In this document: positions 15,109-21,984 of the stretch, in pieces | Position numbering within the stretch: position 1 is the first letter of the stretch | Layout: each line of letters opens with the position of its first letter | Origin: an uncultured Lachnospiraceae bacterium | GTDB lineage: Bacteria > Bacillota_A > Clostridia > Lachnospirales > Lachnospiraceae | Length of the DNA: 21,984 bases | Reading direction: 5' to 3' | Assembly (NCBI GenBank): GCA_902773195.1 | Contig: CACYDL010000180.1 | Span: 1 to 21,984 of the forward strand | Notes under the pieces: generated by a model | The model's database searches: none | Told to the model about the DNA's origin: nothing | What the model saw: only the letters and a program-made list of their open reading frames with translations | Translations under genes and position numbers: made by a program

Positions 15109-16161
15109 TCAGCCCAGCACTTCGGGGTTGCAGATGAAACGGGGGCGCTCGTGGGCCAGCAGCTTCCGGACGTCGTTCAGGGTGATCTCCGTCTGATGGC
15201 CGACGATGTCGCGGGCGGATCCCGCCAGATGCGGCGTCGTGACCAGGTTGGTCAGCGTGAGCAGCTTATCCCCTGAGGGAATCGGCTCCACGGGATAGAC
15301 GTCCAGTCCGGCGCCGGCGATCTTCTTCTCCTTCAGCGCGTCATACAGCGCGTCGTAATCCAGGATCTTCGCGCGGGCCGTGTTGACCAGATAGGCGGTG
15401 GGCTTCATCAGGGCGATCTTCTCGCGGCTGATCATTCCCACGGTCTCGGGGACGACGTTGCAGTTGATCGAGACGAAATCCGACTCCTTCATCAGCGTGT
15501 CCAGATCGACCTTCTTTCCGTGAACGGCTTCCATCTCCGACTCATCCACATAGGGATCATAGATGAGGACGTTCATGTCCAGGGCATAGGCCCTCTTCGC
15601 CACCTGTCTGCCGATGGCGCCGTATCCGATCTGGCCGAAGGTCTTGCCGTACATCTCCGGGCCGCCTCCGTAGAGGGCGAAGGGCGCGTCCGGATCCATG
15701 GACCACTCCGACATCGTGGCGGCGCGCTTTCCTTCGTTGTCATGATAGGTCTTTCCGGTCAGCTGGTCCGTATATTTCAGCAGATGATCCGTGAGGGAGA
15801 TGTTCTTCGACACGCACATCAGCAGAGCGATGGTGTGCTCGGCCACGGCGATCGCGTTCCTGCCTCCGGCGCGGAGGACGGGGATTCCCTTTTTCGTCGC
15901 CGCCTCGATGTCGATGCTGGCGAAGGCCTCATTTCTGCAGCATACGATGATCTTCAGCTTCTCCGCCGCCTCTATCACCTCCGCCGTGATATCCTCGAAC
16001 TCGGAGATCAGAAGCTCGACGTCCCGGATCTCCTCCTTCATCTTCTCGACGGGCATCTTGACGCCCGTCACCCCGTATCCCGCAAAGGTGTAATCTGTCG
16101 TGATCGTCTCCAGAAGGGGAAGCTTTGTCTTGTCGAAACGTGCCGTAATCAGTGTTTTCAT
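15109..16161 (-). CDS. D-isomer-specific 2-hydroxyacid dehydrogenase
   Basis: This 350-residue NAD(P)-dependent dehydrogenase interconverts a 2-hydroxy acid and a 2-keto acid. The N-terminal substrate domain leads into GRNAIAVAEHTIALLM. The Rossmann loop is GQIGYGAIGRQVAKRA, and the catalytic Arg, Glu and His appear in NTARAKILD, PVEPIPSG and TPHLAGSARDI. Between AEHT and the Rossmann loop there are about 20 more residues than in typical phosphoglycerate dehydrogenases (including EGKRAATMSEWSMDPDAPF), so it belongs to a divergent subgroup. It has no ACT domain, which argues against a serine-pathway SerA. AGAGGAG lies eight bases before the ATG. As first gene of the kinase/aldolase operon it probably reduces or oxidises a sugar acid or an aldolase product. 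Confidence 0.9.
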   Translation of the reverse strand: MKTLITARFDKTKLPLLETITTDYTFAGYGVTGVKMPVEKMKEEIRDVELLISEFEDITAEVIEAAEKLKIIVCCRNEAFASIDIEAATKKGIPVLRAGGRNAIAVAEHTIALLMCVSKNISLTDHLLKYTDQLTGKTYHDNEGKRAATMSEWSMDPDAPFALYGGGPEMYGKTFGQIGYGAIGRQVAKRAYALDMNVLIYDPYVDESEMEAVHGKKVDLDTLMKESDFVSINCNVVPETVGMISREKIALMKPTAYLVNTARAKILDYDALYDALKEKKIAGAGLDVYPVEPIPSGDKLLTLTNLVTTPHLAGSARDIVGHQTEITLNDVRKLLAHERPRFICNPEVLG

Positions 16162-16190
16162 AGGCCGGGTCTCCTCTCATGCAGCAGACA

Positions 16191-16211
16191 AAACAATCAA
16201 TATCGTTGTTT
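16191..16211. promoter_or_regulatory. Candidate operator at the start of the dehydrogenase operon
   Basis: AAACAA (16191-16196) and TTGTTT (16206-16211) are perfect inverted arms with a 9-bp AT-rich spacer. The site covers the predicted transcription start, directly downstream of the -10 box, a typical repressor position. No regulator gene is adjacent. Confidence 0.45.
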
Positions 16212-16213
16212 CC

Positions 16214-16242
16214 AGAATAACACATCTGCTGTTTCGGTTCAA
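16214..16242 (-). promoter_or_regulatory. Sigma-A promoter of the dehydrogenase-kinase-aldolase operon
   Basis: On the minus strand TTGAAC (16242-16237) and TATTCT (16219-16214) are separated by exactly 17 bases. Transcription would start near 16207, about 46 bases before the dehydrogenase ATG at 16161. It is the only good promoter I see before the aldolase and MBL genes. Confidence 0.7.
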
Positions 16243-16331
16243 TCTTTTGGCATCCGCGGGAACGCCCCGCCGCGGCGCCGGTCCGCGTCCCGGCGTCTCC
16301 CGCAAATCCGCTCCCGCGGACGGATTGCATC

Positions 16332-16361
16332 TTGTGAAACACACGCACTCAATGGTAAAAT
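16332..16361 (+). promoter_or_regulatory. Candidate promoter for the flavoprotein gene
   Basis: TTGTGA and TAAAAT are separated by 18 bases. The predicted leader of about 90 bases includes a small CCGCC-GTGC-GGCGG hairpin at 16372-16385, before the GGAGG ribosome binding site. The rest of the 16162-16455 gap holds no gene. Confidence 0.5.
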
Positions 16362-16455
16362 CGGTCTGAAGCCGCCGTGCGGCGGTACCAACACCATCAT
16401 CAGGAAGGGCGCGGGCACATATCCTGCGTCCCTTCATACGGAGGACAGACATCCT

Positions 16456-17643
16456 ATGGGCAAAAAGATCACTGACAAGGTCACATGGGTCGGCAAGGTC
16501 GACTGGGAACTGACGCATTTCCACGGACAGGAGCTCTCCACGCACAGAGGCTCCTCCTACAACTCGTATCTGATCCGGGACGAGAAAACCGTTCTGGTCG
16601 ATACGGTCTGGCTGCCGTACGACAAGGAATTCGTCTCCAGGCTCAGGCAGGAAACGGATCTGAAGGCCATCGACTACATCGTCATGAACCACAACGAAGT
16701 GGATCACAGCGGGGCCCTGCCCGAGCTCATGCGGGAGATACCGGATACGCCGATCATCTGCACGGCCAACGGCAAGAAGATCATCCAGGGCCACTACCAC
16801 GAGGACTGGAATTTCCAGGTCGTCAAGGCAGGGGACACCCTCAGCATCGGGGAGAGCACGCTGCGCTTCTTCCCCGCGCCGATGTGCCACTGGCCGGATA
16901 CCATGTTCACCTACCTGAGCGGGGACAACATCCTGTTTTCCAACGACGGATTCGGCCAGCACTACGCGTCGGAATCTCTCTTTAACGACTGTGTCGACGA
17001 AAACGAGGTGTACTTCGAGGCAAAGAAGTATTACTGCAATATCCTGAATCTCTACAACCCCAACGTCGTGCGCGCGGTAAACGCGGTTCTGGCGGCGGAT
17101 CTCCCGATCAGCATGATCTGCCCGAGCCACGGCATCATCTGGAAGGAAAATCCCACCCGGATCGTGGAGACCTACCTGAAGTGGGCGGCCGATTATCAGG
17201 AGGATCAGGTCACGCTCATCTACGACACGATGTGGAATTCGACCCGGAAGATGGCGGAAGCCATCGGGGAAGGAATCCGCGCCGCCTCCCCGGAGACGAC
17301 GGTCAAGATCATGGACTGCGGCAAGCAGGACAAGAACGACATCCTGACGGAGGTCTTCAGCTCGAAGGCGGTTCTCGTCGGCTGCCCCACGGTGAATATC
17401 GGCCTCACCTTCGCCACGGCGGGCATCCTTGAGATGATGAAGGGGCTTCGCTTCAAGAACAAGAAAGCTGCGGCTTTCGGCAGCTACGGCTGGGGCGGCG
17501 GCTCCGTCAAGCAAATCACGGAGCACCTCCGCGAGGCGGGCCTCGAGGTCGTCAACGACGGCATCGGCTGCCTCTGGGTTCCGGACGAGGAAGCCCTCGC
17601 GAAATGCAGGGCCTACGGAGAATCGTTCGCGGGAAGTCTGTGA
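16456..17643 (+). CDS. fprA: A-type diiron flavoprotein (FprA; O2/NO reductase)
   Basis: This 395-residue protein reduces O2 to water or NO to N2O in the cytoplasm of anaerobes, using electrons from a rubredoxin or flavoprotein partner. The metallo-beta-lactamase-fold half carries the diiron ligands H79, E81, D83 and H84 (NHNEVDHSGA), H145 (MCHWPD), D164 (SNDGFG) and H225 (PSHGIIW). The C-terminal flavodoxin half starts near 250, with DTMWNSTRKMAEAI as the FMN phosphate loop and GSYGWGGGSVKQI as a later FMN loop. There is no fused rubredoxin or reductase domain. I start at 16456 (MGKKITDKVTWVGKVDWELT), after GGAGG; the frame is open further upstream, but that part overlaps the divergent gene and has no family similarity. 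Its only close neighbour on the same strand is none, so it is probably a single-gene unit. Confidence 0.94.
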   Translation: MGKKITDKVTWVGKVDWELTHFHGQELSTHRGSSYNSYLIRDEKTVLVDTVWLPYDKEFVSRLRQETDLKAIDYIVMNHNEVDHSGALPELMREIPDTPIICTANGKKIIQGHYHEDWNFQVVKAGDTLSIGESTLRFFPAPMCHWPDTMFTYLSGDNILFSNDGFGQHYASESLFNDCVDENEVYFEAKKYYCNILNLYNPNVVRAVNAVLAADLPISMICPSHGIIWKENPTRIVETYLKWAADYQEDQVTLIYDTMWNSTRKMAEAIGEGIRAASPETTVKIMDCGKQDKNDILTEVFSSKAVLVGCPTVNIGLTFATAGILEMMKGLRFKNKKAAAFGSYGWGGGSVKQITEHLREAGLEVVNDGIGCLWVPDEEALAKCRAYGESFAGSL

Positions 17644-17734
17644 GACAAAGGAAAGGCGAAAAAAGGCGCCTGTGATCCGCGCTGATGCAGGCATCGTCGG
17701 TCACAGACGGACGTTTCAAAGACGGGATATGATG

Positions 17735-17775
17735 AAAAAACCCGGAACGGCGATTTCAGCCGGTCCGGGTTTTTT
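17735..17775. terminator. Bidirectional intrinsic terminator between fprA and the lipoprotein gene
   Basis: AAAAAACCCGGA (17735-17746) and TCCGGGTTTTTT (17764-17775) are perfect 12-bp arms, with an inner CGGC/GCCG stem in the loop. Runs of six A's and six T's supply a U-tract in each direction, as expected for two convergent genes. Confidence 0.92.
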
Positions 17776-17790
17776 GCTCGGGAAGAAGGA

Positions 17791-19539
17791 TCACAGCGCA
17801 GGCTCCCCGGCGCTGTCGGGGGACGCGGTTTCCTCCGCGCTGTCGGGAGGCGATGCAGGCTCTTCGGCGCTGTCGGGAGAGGACGAGGCCTCCGTCCCGG
17901 CGTATGTCCAGCCCGCCTCCTTCGAATCCGTCAGGTAGGGAATGGTGGCGTCCATATTGGCCTCGTCCGCGCAGAATACGGCGCCCGGGCCGTATGTGAC
18001 GCCGCCGTTGACGAGCACCTGGACGATATTGTACGGATAGCCGTCCGGATCCTCCTTCATGAGCCGGAGCGGCACCACAAAACCGCTCTCATCCGTCTCA
18101 AATTCCGAGAGGCAGCGGTACCCGTACTCCTTCGACACCAGCATCAGGATCGTGTTGTCGGGATCCGTCTCCGGCCCTATGGAGATATGCACCTCGGCGT
18201 CCGTTCCTCCCGCGATGTAGTATCGCCGGTAGGAAAGCTCCTCTCCTTCCGCCGGGGACACGATCACCTCCTTCGCCTTTCCGCCGGATACGGTGAGCTC
18301 ACAGGCGTCTCCCGTGAGGACGGCCGGCCAGACGGGCAGGGCGGCCAGCGCCTCCTCCGCCTCCTTCCCCGACAGAAGCCTGACGTCCCGGATCGTCATG
18401 AAGTAATCCTCGGAAGGGGAATCGAAGGCGTTGACGACGAAGTCGAAGGCGACCTCATGTCTGCCCGCTTTTTCGAAGGTGTAGGCGTACCCGGAGCGCT
18501 CCTTGACGCCGGTGATGGATTTTACGGTCTCCCCGTCGACGAGAAGGGCCGCGTTCTCCAGCACCACGGATCCGTTCATCTCCCAGGTGAAAGCCAGGAC
18601 GTCTCCCTTCCCGGCCTCGAGGACGCAGCGGCACTCCGCCGTCGTCCCGGGGCAGCCGAAATTGGAGGGACGGACGCCTCCGTCCTCCGACGCCACAAAG
18701 GGAAACACCGCCGGATCCTCGGAATTGGTGAAGGCCAGGTCTCCCTTCCCGGCGCAAAGAAGCCTGCTGAGCTCCTCGCCGGAGAGCGCCTCGGCCCCGG
18801 CCACCTCCGGGGTGGCGGGAGGAATCACGTAGTCGGTCAGGGAATCCCCGTAGTCGTCCGCGGAAAAGGCGTGAAACAGCATCTTTAACGGGGCCGCGGA
18901 CTGGAAGGCGGACGTCTGGGTCCAGCAGAGGACCTTGCGGCGGTCGATCATAAAGGAGGTGGGAACCGCCTGTACGCTGAACGCGATGTCCAGGTCATAG
19001 CTGCACTGAGCCGTCATGAAGCCAAGGCCGTATTTCTCCCGTTCCTCCAGAAGCGCCTCGGCGGTGTCGGAGGGATCTGCGGAGACCGCCAGAACGGCGA
19101 CGTCCTCATACTCCGCCGCTGCCTCGTTGAGATAAGGGTACTCCATGTGGCAGGGCATGCACCAGGTGGCAAAGAAATTGAGGAAAACCGCGTCGTGGTC
19201 CTCCAGAAGCCCGTACAGGGAGACCTGCTGCCCGTCCTCGAGGAGGACGGTAAAGTCTTTGACCACGTCCCCGATCTGATAGACCCCGGGCATCGCGGCG
19301 TCCTCCGCAGCGGACTCCGCGGAGGCTGCTCCGCCTGTCTCCCCATCAGATGACACGGCGGCTTCTTCGGCAAAGGATACCGCGCCTGCCTCTTCGATGA
19401 AGGACGACGCGCCTGCCTCTTCGGCGAACGACGCCGCCTCCGGCGTCTCTGTCCGCGCCGCCGTCTCCGCCGGCACGCATCCGGCCGTCAGCACTGCGGC
19501 CGCGGCAAACAACACTCCCAGCCATCTTCTCAGTCTCAT
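17791..19539 (-). CDS. Lipoprotein with TlpA-like thioredoxin domain and large C-terminal extension
   Basis: This 582-residue protein starts at an ATG at 19539 close behind GGAGGGAG. The N-terminus (RLRRWLG, hydrophobic run, LTAGC) is a lipoprotein signal with the lipid-bearing Cys at about 21. Residues ~25-80 are an acidic linker with three 9-residue repeats (ASFAEEAGA, SSFIEEAGA, VSFAEEAAV). Next is a TlpA/ResA-like thioredoxin fold at ~85-220: VYQIGDVVKDFTVLLEDG, then FFATWCMPCHMEYPYL with the CxxC redox pair, and VQAVPTSFMIDR with the cis-Pro. The following ~330 residues are beta-rich and unknown to me. The C-terminus is a Ser/Pro/Glu tail with three repeats around PDSAEEPAS. It probably acts on thiols outside the membrane; a partner such as CcdA is not in the window. 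Confidence 0.85.
   Translation of the reverse strand: MRLRRWLGVLFAAAAVLTAGCVPAETAARTETPEAASFAEEAGASSFIEEAGAVSFAEEAAVSSDGETGGAASAESAAEDAAMPGVYQIGDVVKDFTVLLEDGQQVSLYGLLEDHDAVFLNFFATWCMPCHMEYPYLNEAAAEYEDVAVLAVSADPSDTAEALLEEREKYGLGFMTAQCSYDLDIAFSVQAVPTSFMIDRRKVLCWTQTSAFQSAAPLKMLFHAFSADDYGDSLTDYVIPPATPEVAGAEALSGEELSRLLCAGKGDLAFTNSEDPAVFPFVASEDGGVRPSNFGCPGTTAECRCVLEAGKGDVLAFTWEMNGSVVLENAALLVDGETVKSITGVKERSGYAYTFEKAGRHEVAFDFVVNAFDSPSEDYFMTIRDVRLLSGKEAEEALAALPVWPAVLTGDACELTVSGGKAKEVIVSPAEGEELSYRRYYIAGGTDAEVHISIGPETDPDNTILMLVSKEYGYRCLSEFETDESGFVVPLRLMKEDPDGYPYNIVQVLVNGGVTYGPGAVFCADEANMDATIPYLTDSKEAGWTYAGTEASSSPDSAEEPASPPDSAEETASPDSAGEPAL
17810..17877. repeat. Coding repeats in the lipoprotein C-terminal tail
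   Basis: GCGCTGTCGGG occurs at 17810, 17837 and 17867, spaced 27 and 30 bases, so the frame is kept. Each copy encodes a PDSAEEPAS-like unit of the Ser/Pro/Glu tail. Confidence 0.8.
19361..19441. repeat. Three 27-bp coding repeats near the lipoprotein N-terminus
   Basis: Units at 19361-19387, 19388-19414 and 19415-19441 start GCTTCTTCGG, GCCTCTTCGA and GCCTCTTCGG. They encode nine-residue xSFxEEAxx units in the linker between the lipid anchor and the thioredoxin domain. In-frame period suggests growth by slippage. Confidence 0.8.
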
Positions 19540-19561
19540 ACTCCCTCCGTTTCCGGATCAA

Positions 19562-19678
19562 TCTCCTGCGGATCCGGCGTTCTCCCGCTGCCGGAACAGT
19601 CTCCCGCGGCTCCGGCGTCTTCTGCTGCCGGTTCCGTCTCCCGCGGATCCGGCACTCTCCCGCTTTTTCGGGGTTCCG
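19562..19678. repeat. Imperfect ~38-bp tandem repeat upstream of the lipoprotein gene
   Basis: Three units start TCTCCTGCGGATCCGGC at 19562, TCTCCCGCGGCTCCGGC at 19600 and TCTCCCGCGGATCCGGC at 19637, with lengths of 38, 37 and 42 bp. They occupy nearly all of the gap between the pta stop and the lipoprotein start. No clear promoter or terminator is visible in this gap apart from a weak CCCG/CGGG stem. Confidence 0.75.
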
Positions 19679-19688
19679 TCCGTTTTCT

Positions 19689-20696
19689 TCATTCCGCCCG
19701 GACGGCCTGCGCCTGCACCGCGGTGATGCAGACCGTGTTGACGATGTCTTCCACGGAACAGCCCCGCGACAGGTCGTTGCAGGGCATGGCCAGCCCCTGG
19801 AGCACCGCGAAGGCCTCCGCGTCCGCGATCCTCTGGACCAGCTTGTAGCCGATATTGCCTGCCTGGAGATCGGGAAAAACCAGCACGTTGGCCCTTCCTC
19901 CCACCGGGCTTCCCTCCGCCTTCAGCGCGGCCACCTCCGGAGACAGAGCCGCGTCAAGCTGCAGCTCCCCGTCCAGAATCAGGTCCGGCGCCAGCCGGTG
20001 AGCGATCTCCGCCGCTTCCCGCACCTTGGAGGCCAGCTCGTGGGAGGCGCTGCCCTTCGTGGAAAACGACAGCAGCGCGACTCTCGGCTCGTCGATCCCG
20101 CACAGGGTGCGGGCCGTGTCCGCCGCGGAGACGGCGATATGGGCGAGCTCCTCCGCCGTCGGGCAGGGAACGACGACACAGTCCGAGAAAATCAGAAGGC
20201 CGTCTTTCCCCAGATCCTTCTTGCGGCACTCCACCAGGAAGCTGGAGGAGACCAGCCCGGTTCCCGGCTTCGTCCTGATGATCTGGAGCGCGGGGCGCAG
20301 CATGTCTCCCGTCGTATGCGCGGCGCCGGAGACCAGGCCGTCGGCGTCCCCGCATTTCACCATGAGCACGCCGAAATACATGGGATCCCGGACGAGCGCC
20401 TCCGCCTGCTCCGGCGTCATGCCCTTCGTCTTCCTCAATTCATACAGTGTTTCCGCGTAGGCCTTCGCCGAGGGGCTGTCGGAGGGATCCCGGATCTCGA
20501 TTCCGCCGGCGTCAAGGCCCGCGCTGCGGGCCTTCTCCCTGATGCTGCCGGGGCAGCCGAGCAGGACCGGTTCGGCCAGAGACTCCTCCCGGAGCCTCAC
20601 CGCCGCCGCGATGGTGCGCGGCTCGCCGCCCTCCGGCAGAACGATCCGCTTTTTACCGGCCCGCGCCTTCTGTCTGATCTCGTCAATGATACCCAA
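19689..20696 (-). CDS. pta: Phosphate acetyltransferase (phosphotransacetylase)
   Basis: This 335-residue enzyme converts acetyl-CoA and phosphate to acetyl phosphate and CoA. Family features run through the length: KRIVLPEGGEPRTIAAA at the start, MTPEQAEALVRDPMYFG, DADGLVSGAAHTTGDMLRPA, SFSTKGSASHE, GELQLDAALSPEVAALK, FPDLQAGNIGYKLVQR and LSRGCSVEDIVN. Length and motifs match the short single-domain Pta, not the ~300-residue phosphate butyryltransferase. The start is a TTG at 20696 with AGGAGG seven bases upstream; there is no in-frame ATG at the right distance. It lies 43 bp downstream of butyrate kinase and not of acetate kinase, so its acyl group in this pathway is open to question. Some family members also accept propionyl- or butyryl-CoA. 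Confidence 0.93.
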   Translation of the reverse strand: MGIIDEIRQKARAGKKRIVLPEGGEPRTIAAAVRLREESLAEPVLLGCPGSIREKARSAGLDAGGIEIRDPSDSPSAKAYAETLYELRKTKGMTPEQAEALVRDPMYFGVLMVKCGDADGLVSGAAHTTGDMLRPALQIIRTKPGTGLVSSSFLVECRKKDLGKDGLLIFSDCVVVPCPTAEELAHIAVSAADTARTLCGIDEPRVALLSFSTKGSASHELASKVREAAEIAHRLAPDLILDGELQLDAALSPEVAALKAEGSPVGGRANVLVFPDLQAGNIGYKLVQRIADAEAFAVLQGLAMPCNDLSRGCSVEDIVNTVCITAVQAQAVRAE

Positions 20697-20739
20697 CTGG
20701 GTGCCTCCTTTCGTCCGGCGGCACAGACCTCCGGGTCTG

Positions 20740-21861
20740 TCAGAACTCCACGCCCCGGAAGCCCGTCCAGACGGGACGTCCCGTGTAGTCTCTCGCTTCC
20801 CTCTCCCCTCTCACTACCTTCAGCGCCGACAGGGCGAGGGCCTTCTGTTCCATTTCTCCCGGGTAGATGCTGATCGGGGCGATCCATCCGCAGTGCTTCC
20901 GGATCATTTCCCCCACGTCGTCGAACCGCATCAGTCCGCCCGTCAGCAGAATGGCGTCCACCTCTCCGCACAGGACGGCGCTCATCTCCCCGATCATCTT
21001 GCAGACCTGGTAGACCATCGCGTTCCACGCGAGGCAGGCCTTGGGATCTCCCTCCTCCACCAGCGCGTGGACCGAATCCGAGTTGGCCGTTCCGAACAGG
21101 CTGACGAAGCCTCCGGCCCGGGCGCACATGAGACGCACCTCTTCGATGGAATGCTCCTCGAGATAATCCAGCAGGGTGAGCACCGGTATGCTGCCGATGC
21201 GGGTCGGGGTAAAGGCTCCTTCCCCGTCGGCCCCCATGTTGCCGTCCACCATGCGCCCGCGGTCGTGGGCGCTGACGGTGATGCCTCCGTCGATATGGGC
21301 GACGATAAACCGGCAGTCCTCGTAGGACTTCCCCATCGTCTCCGCGTGATATTCGGCCACCGCCTTCTGGTTGAGGACATGGGCGTGGGAGCAGCGGTAC
21401 ACGCCCCGTATGCCCGTCATTCTCGCGTAGTCGCAGTACTCGTCCACATTGGTGGGATTCAGCGTGTAGGCGCTCTTCCCGTACTTCTTCGCGAAGGTCC
21501 AGGCGAGCATGACACCCAGCTTCGCGGGGTGGTCGCTCCCGCCCACCGCCTTCTCCGTGTCGTCATAGAGCCGCTGATCGATCCGGATCACGCCGCCGGT
21601 CTGGGAGTAGGCGCTTCCGCCCCTTCCGACGAAGACGTCGATCTCCGCGGGATCGATTCCCTCCTTCTTCAGGATGTCCGTCACGACGCCGTACCGGAAC
21701 GGCAGCTGGTCGTTGACCTCCGGATAGCGGAGGAGCTCCGGCGCGTCGTGGAACACGCTCCGCTCGAACAGCTCCCGCTCATTTTCAAAAACGCTCACCT
21801 TGGTTGACGTCGACCCCGGGTTGATCACCAGAAGTCTGTATACCTTGTTGTCCTGCTCCAT
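20740..21861 (-). CDS. buk: Butyrate kinase
   Basis: This 373-residue ASKHA-fold kinase makes ATP from butyryl phosphate (reversibly). NPGSTSTKVSVFE at residues 14-26 is the first phosphate-binding loop; FVGRGGSAYSQTGGV, SDHPAKLGVMLAW, HIDGGITVSAHDRGRMVDGN, and ILLTGGLMRFDDV follow in the order seen in butyrate and branched-chain fatty acid kinases. It lacks the acetate kinase layout. The N-terminus is about ten residues longer than many homologues (MEQDNKVYR). The ATG at 21861 has a modest AAAGGA site. It is the first visible gene of a buk-pta pair. Annotated family specificity is broad: isobutyrate, valerate or propionate kinase activity cannot be ruled out. Confidence 0.93.
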   Translation of the reverse strand: MEQDNKVYRLLVINPGSTSTKVSVFENERELFERSVFHDAPELLRYPEVNDQLPFRYGVVTDILKKEGIDPAEIDVFVGRGGSAYSQTGGVIRIDQRLYDDTEKAVGGSDHPAKLGVMLAWTFAKKYGKSAYTLNPTNVDEYCDYARMTGIRGVYRCSHAHVLNQKAVAEYHAETMGKSYEDCRFIVAHIDGGITVSAHDRGRMVDGNMGADGEGAFTPTRIGSIPVLTLLDYLEEHSIEEVRLMCARAGGFVSLFGTANSDSVHALVEEGDPKACLAWNAMVYQVCKMIGEMSAVLCGEVDAILLTGGLMRFDDVGEMIRKHCGWIAPISIYPGEMEQKALALSALKVVRGEREARDYTGRPVWTGFRGVEF

Positions 21862-21984
21862 TTCCGTCTGTCCTTTCCGATGGACCTCCCGCGCCGGAGA
21901 TCCTGTATTTCGTCTCTCAGCCGCCGCGGGCTGTCGCCTGACGCGGCGGTAAAAGTCCTTCCTAAGGCGCCGCTCCGCGCGGCC
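21862..21984. other. Upstream region of buk; GC-rich hairpin, no gene identified
   Basis: CCGCCGCG (21921-21928) and CGCGGCGG (21942-21949) are perfect 8-bp inverted arms around a 13-base loop. No T-tract adjoins it. I found no convincing promoter before the window edge, so buk may belong to a longer transcript that begins outside. Confidence 0.4.

Noticed and set aside
15520..16455. An upstream extension of the flavoprotein frame (312 extra codons)
   Set aside because: The extension is antisense to the dehydrogenase and covers its promoter. FprA family similarity begins exactly at the ATG at 16456, which has a GGAGG site.

Overview
The window looks like chromosomal DNA from a GC-rich anaerobic member of the Clostridia, probably a gut or other fermentative organism; the exact lineage cannot be read from the sequence. 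This rests on the gene content (a selenium-type xanthine dehydrogenase with YgfK and SsnA, an A-type diiron flavoprotein, butyrate kinase next to phosphotransacetylase), on strong AGGAGG-type ribosome binding sites, on a TTG start, and on sigma-A-like promoters. All genes except two lie on the minus strand. I see no tRNA, rRNA, CRISPR array, transposase or phage gene.

Layout, left to right. (1) 1-1308: the 5' part of a GH29 alpha-L-fucosidase, cut by the window edge. (2) 1328-1430: an imperfect ~38-bp tandem repeat, then the remains of a Pr6Pr-type membrane protein gene broken by a frameshift and an apparent internal deletion. (3) 1879-9020: a three-gene minus-strand operon, ssnA > ygfK > fused [2Fe-2S]/Mo xanthine dehydrogenase, matching the core of anaerobic purine breakdown. 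A YheO/DauR-like regulator is transcribed divergently from overlapping promoters in an AT-rich 116-bp gap. (4) 10007-11857: an MgtE magnesium transporter behind a near-consensus promoter and a ~320-nt structured leader holding a 37-codon ORF. (5) 11911-16161: a probable operon of 2-hydroxyacid dehydrogenase > FGGY sugar kinase > class II aldolase > lipid-anchored or secreted-type metallo-beta-lactamase-fold hydrolase, with its own promoter and a candidate operator. (6) 16456-17643: a plus-strand A-type flavoprotein (FprA) for O2 or NO detoxification. (7) 17791-19539: a lipoprotein with a TlpA-like thioredoxin domain and low-complexity repeats at both ends. (8) 19689-21861: buk > pta, a mixed butyrate kinase/phosphotransacetylase pair for acyl-phosphate ATP generation.

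How it fits together: purine hydroxylation and deamination feed an anaerobic fermentation whose acyl-CoA ends can be converted to ATP by Pta and Buk. The kinase/aldolase/dehydrogenase operon is a self-contained route for an unidentified phosphorylated sugar or sugar acid. FprA and the thioredoxin lipoprotein fit redox defence in an oxygen-sensitive organism. Two convergent gene boundaries (regulator/mgtE and fprA/lipoprotein) carry clear two-way hairpin terminators. The least explained pieces are the mgtE leader, the substrate of the aldolase operon, and the recurring ~38-bp intergenic repeats.
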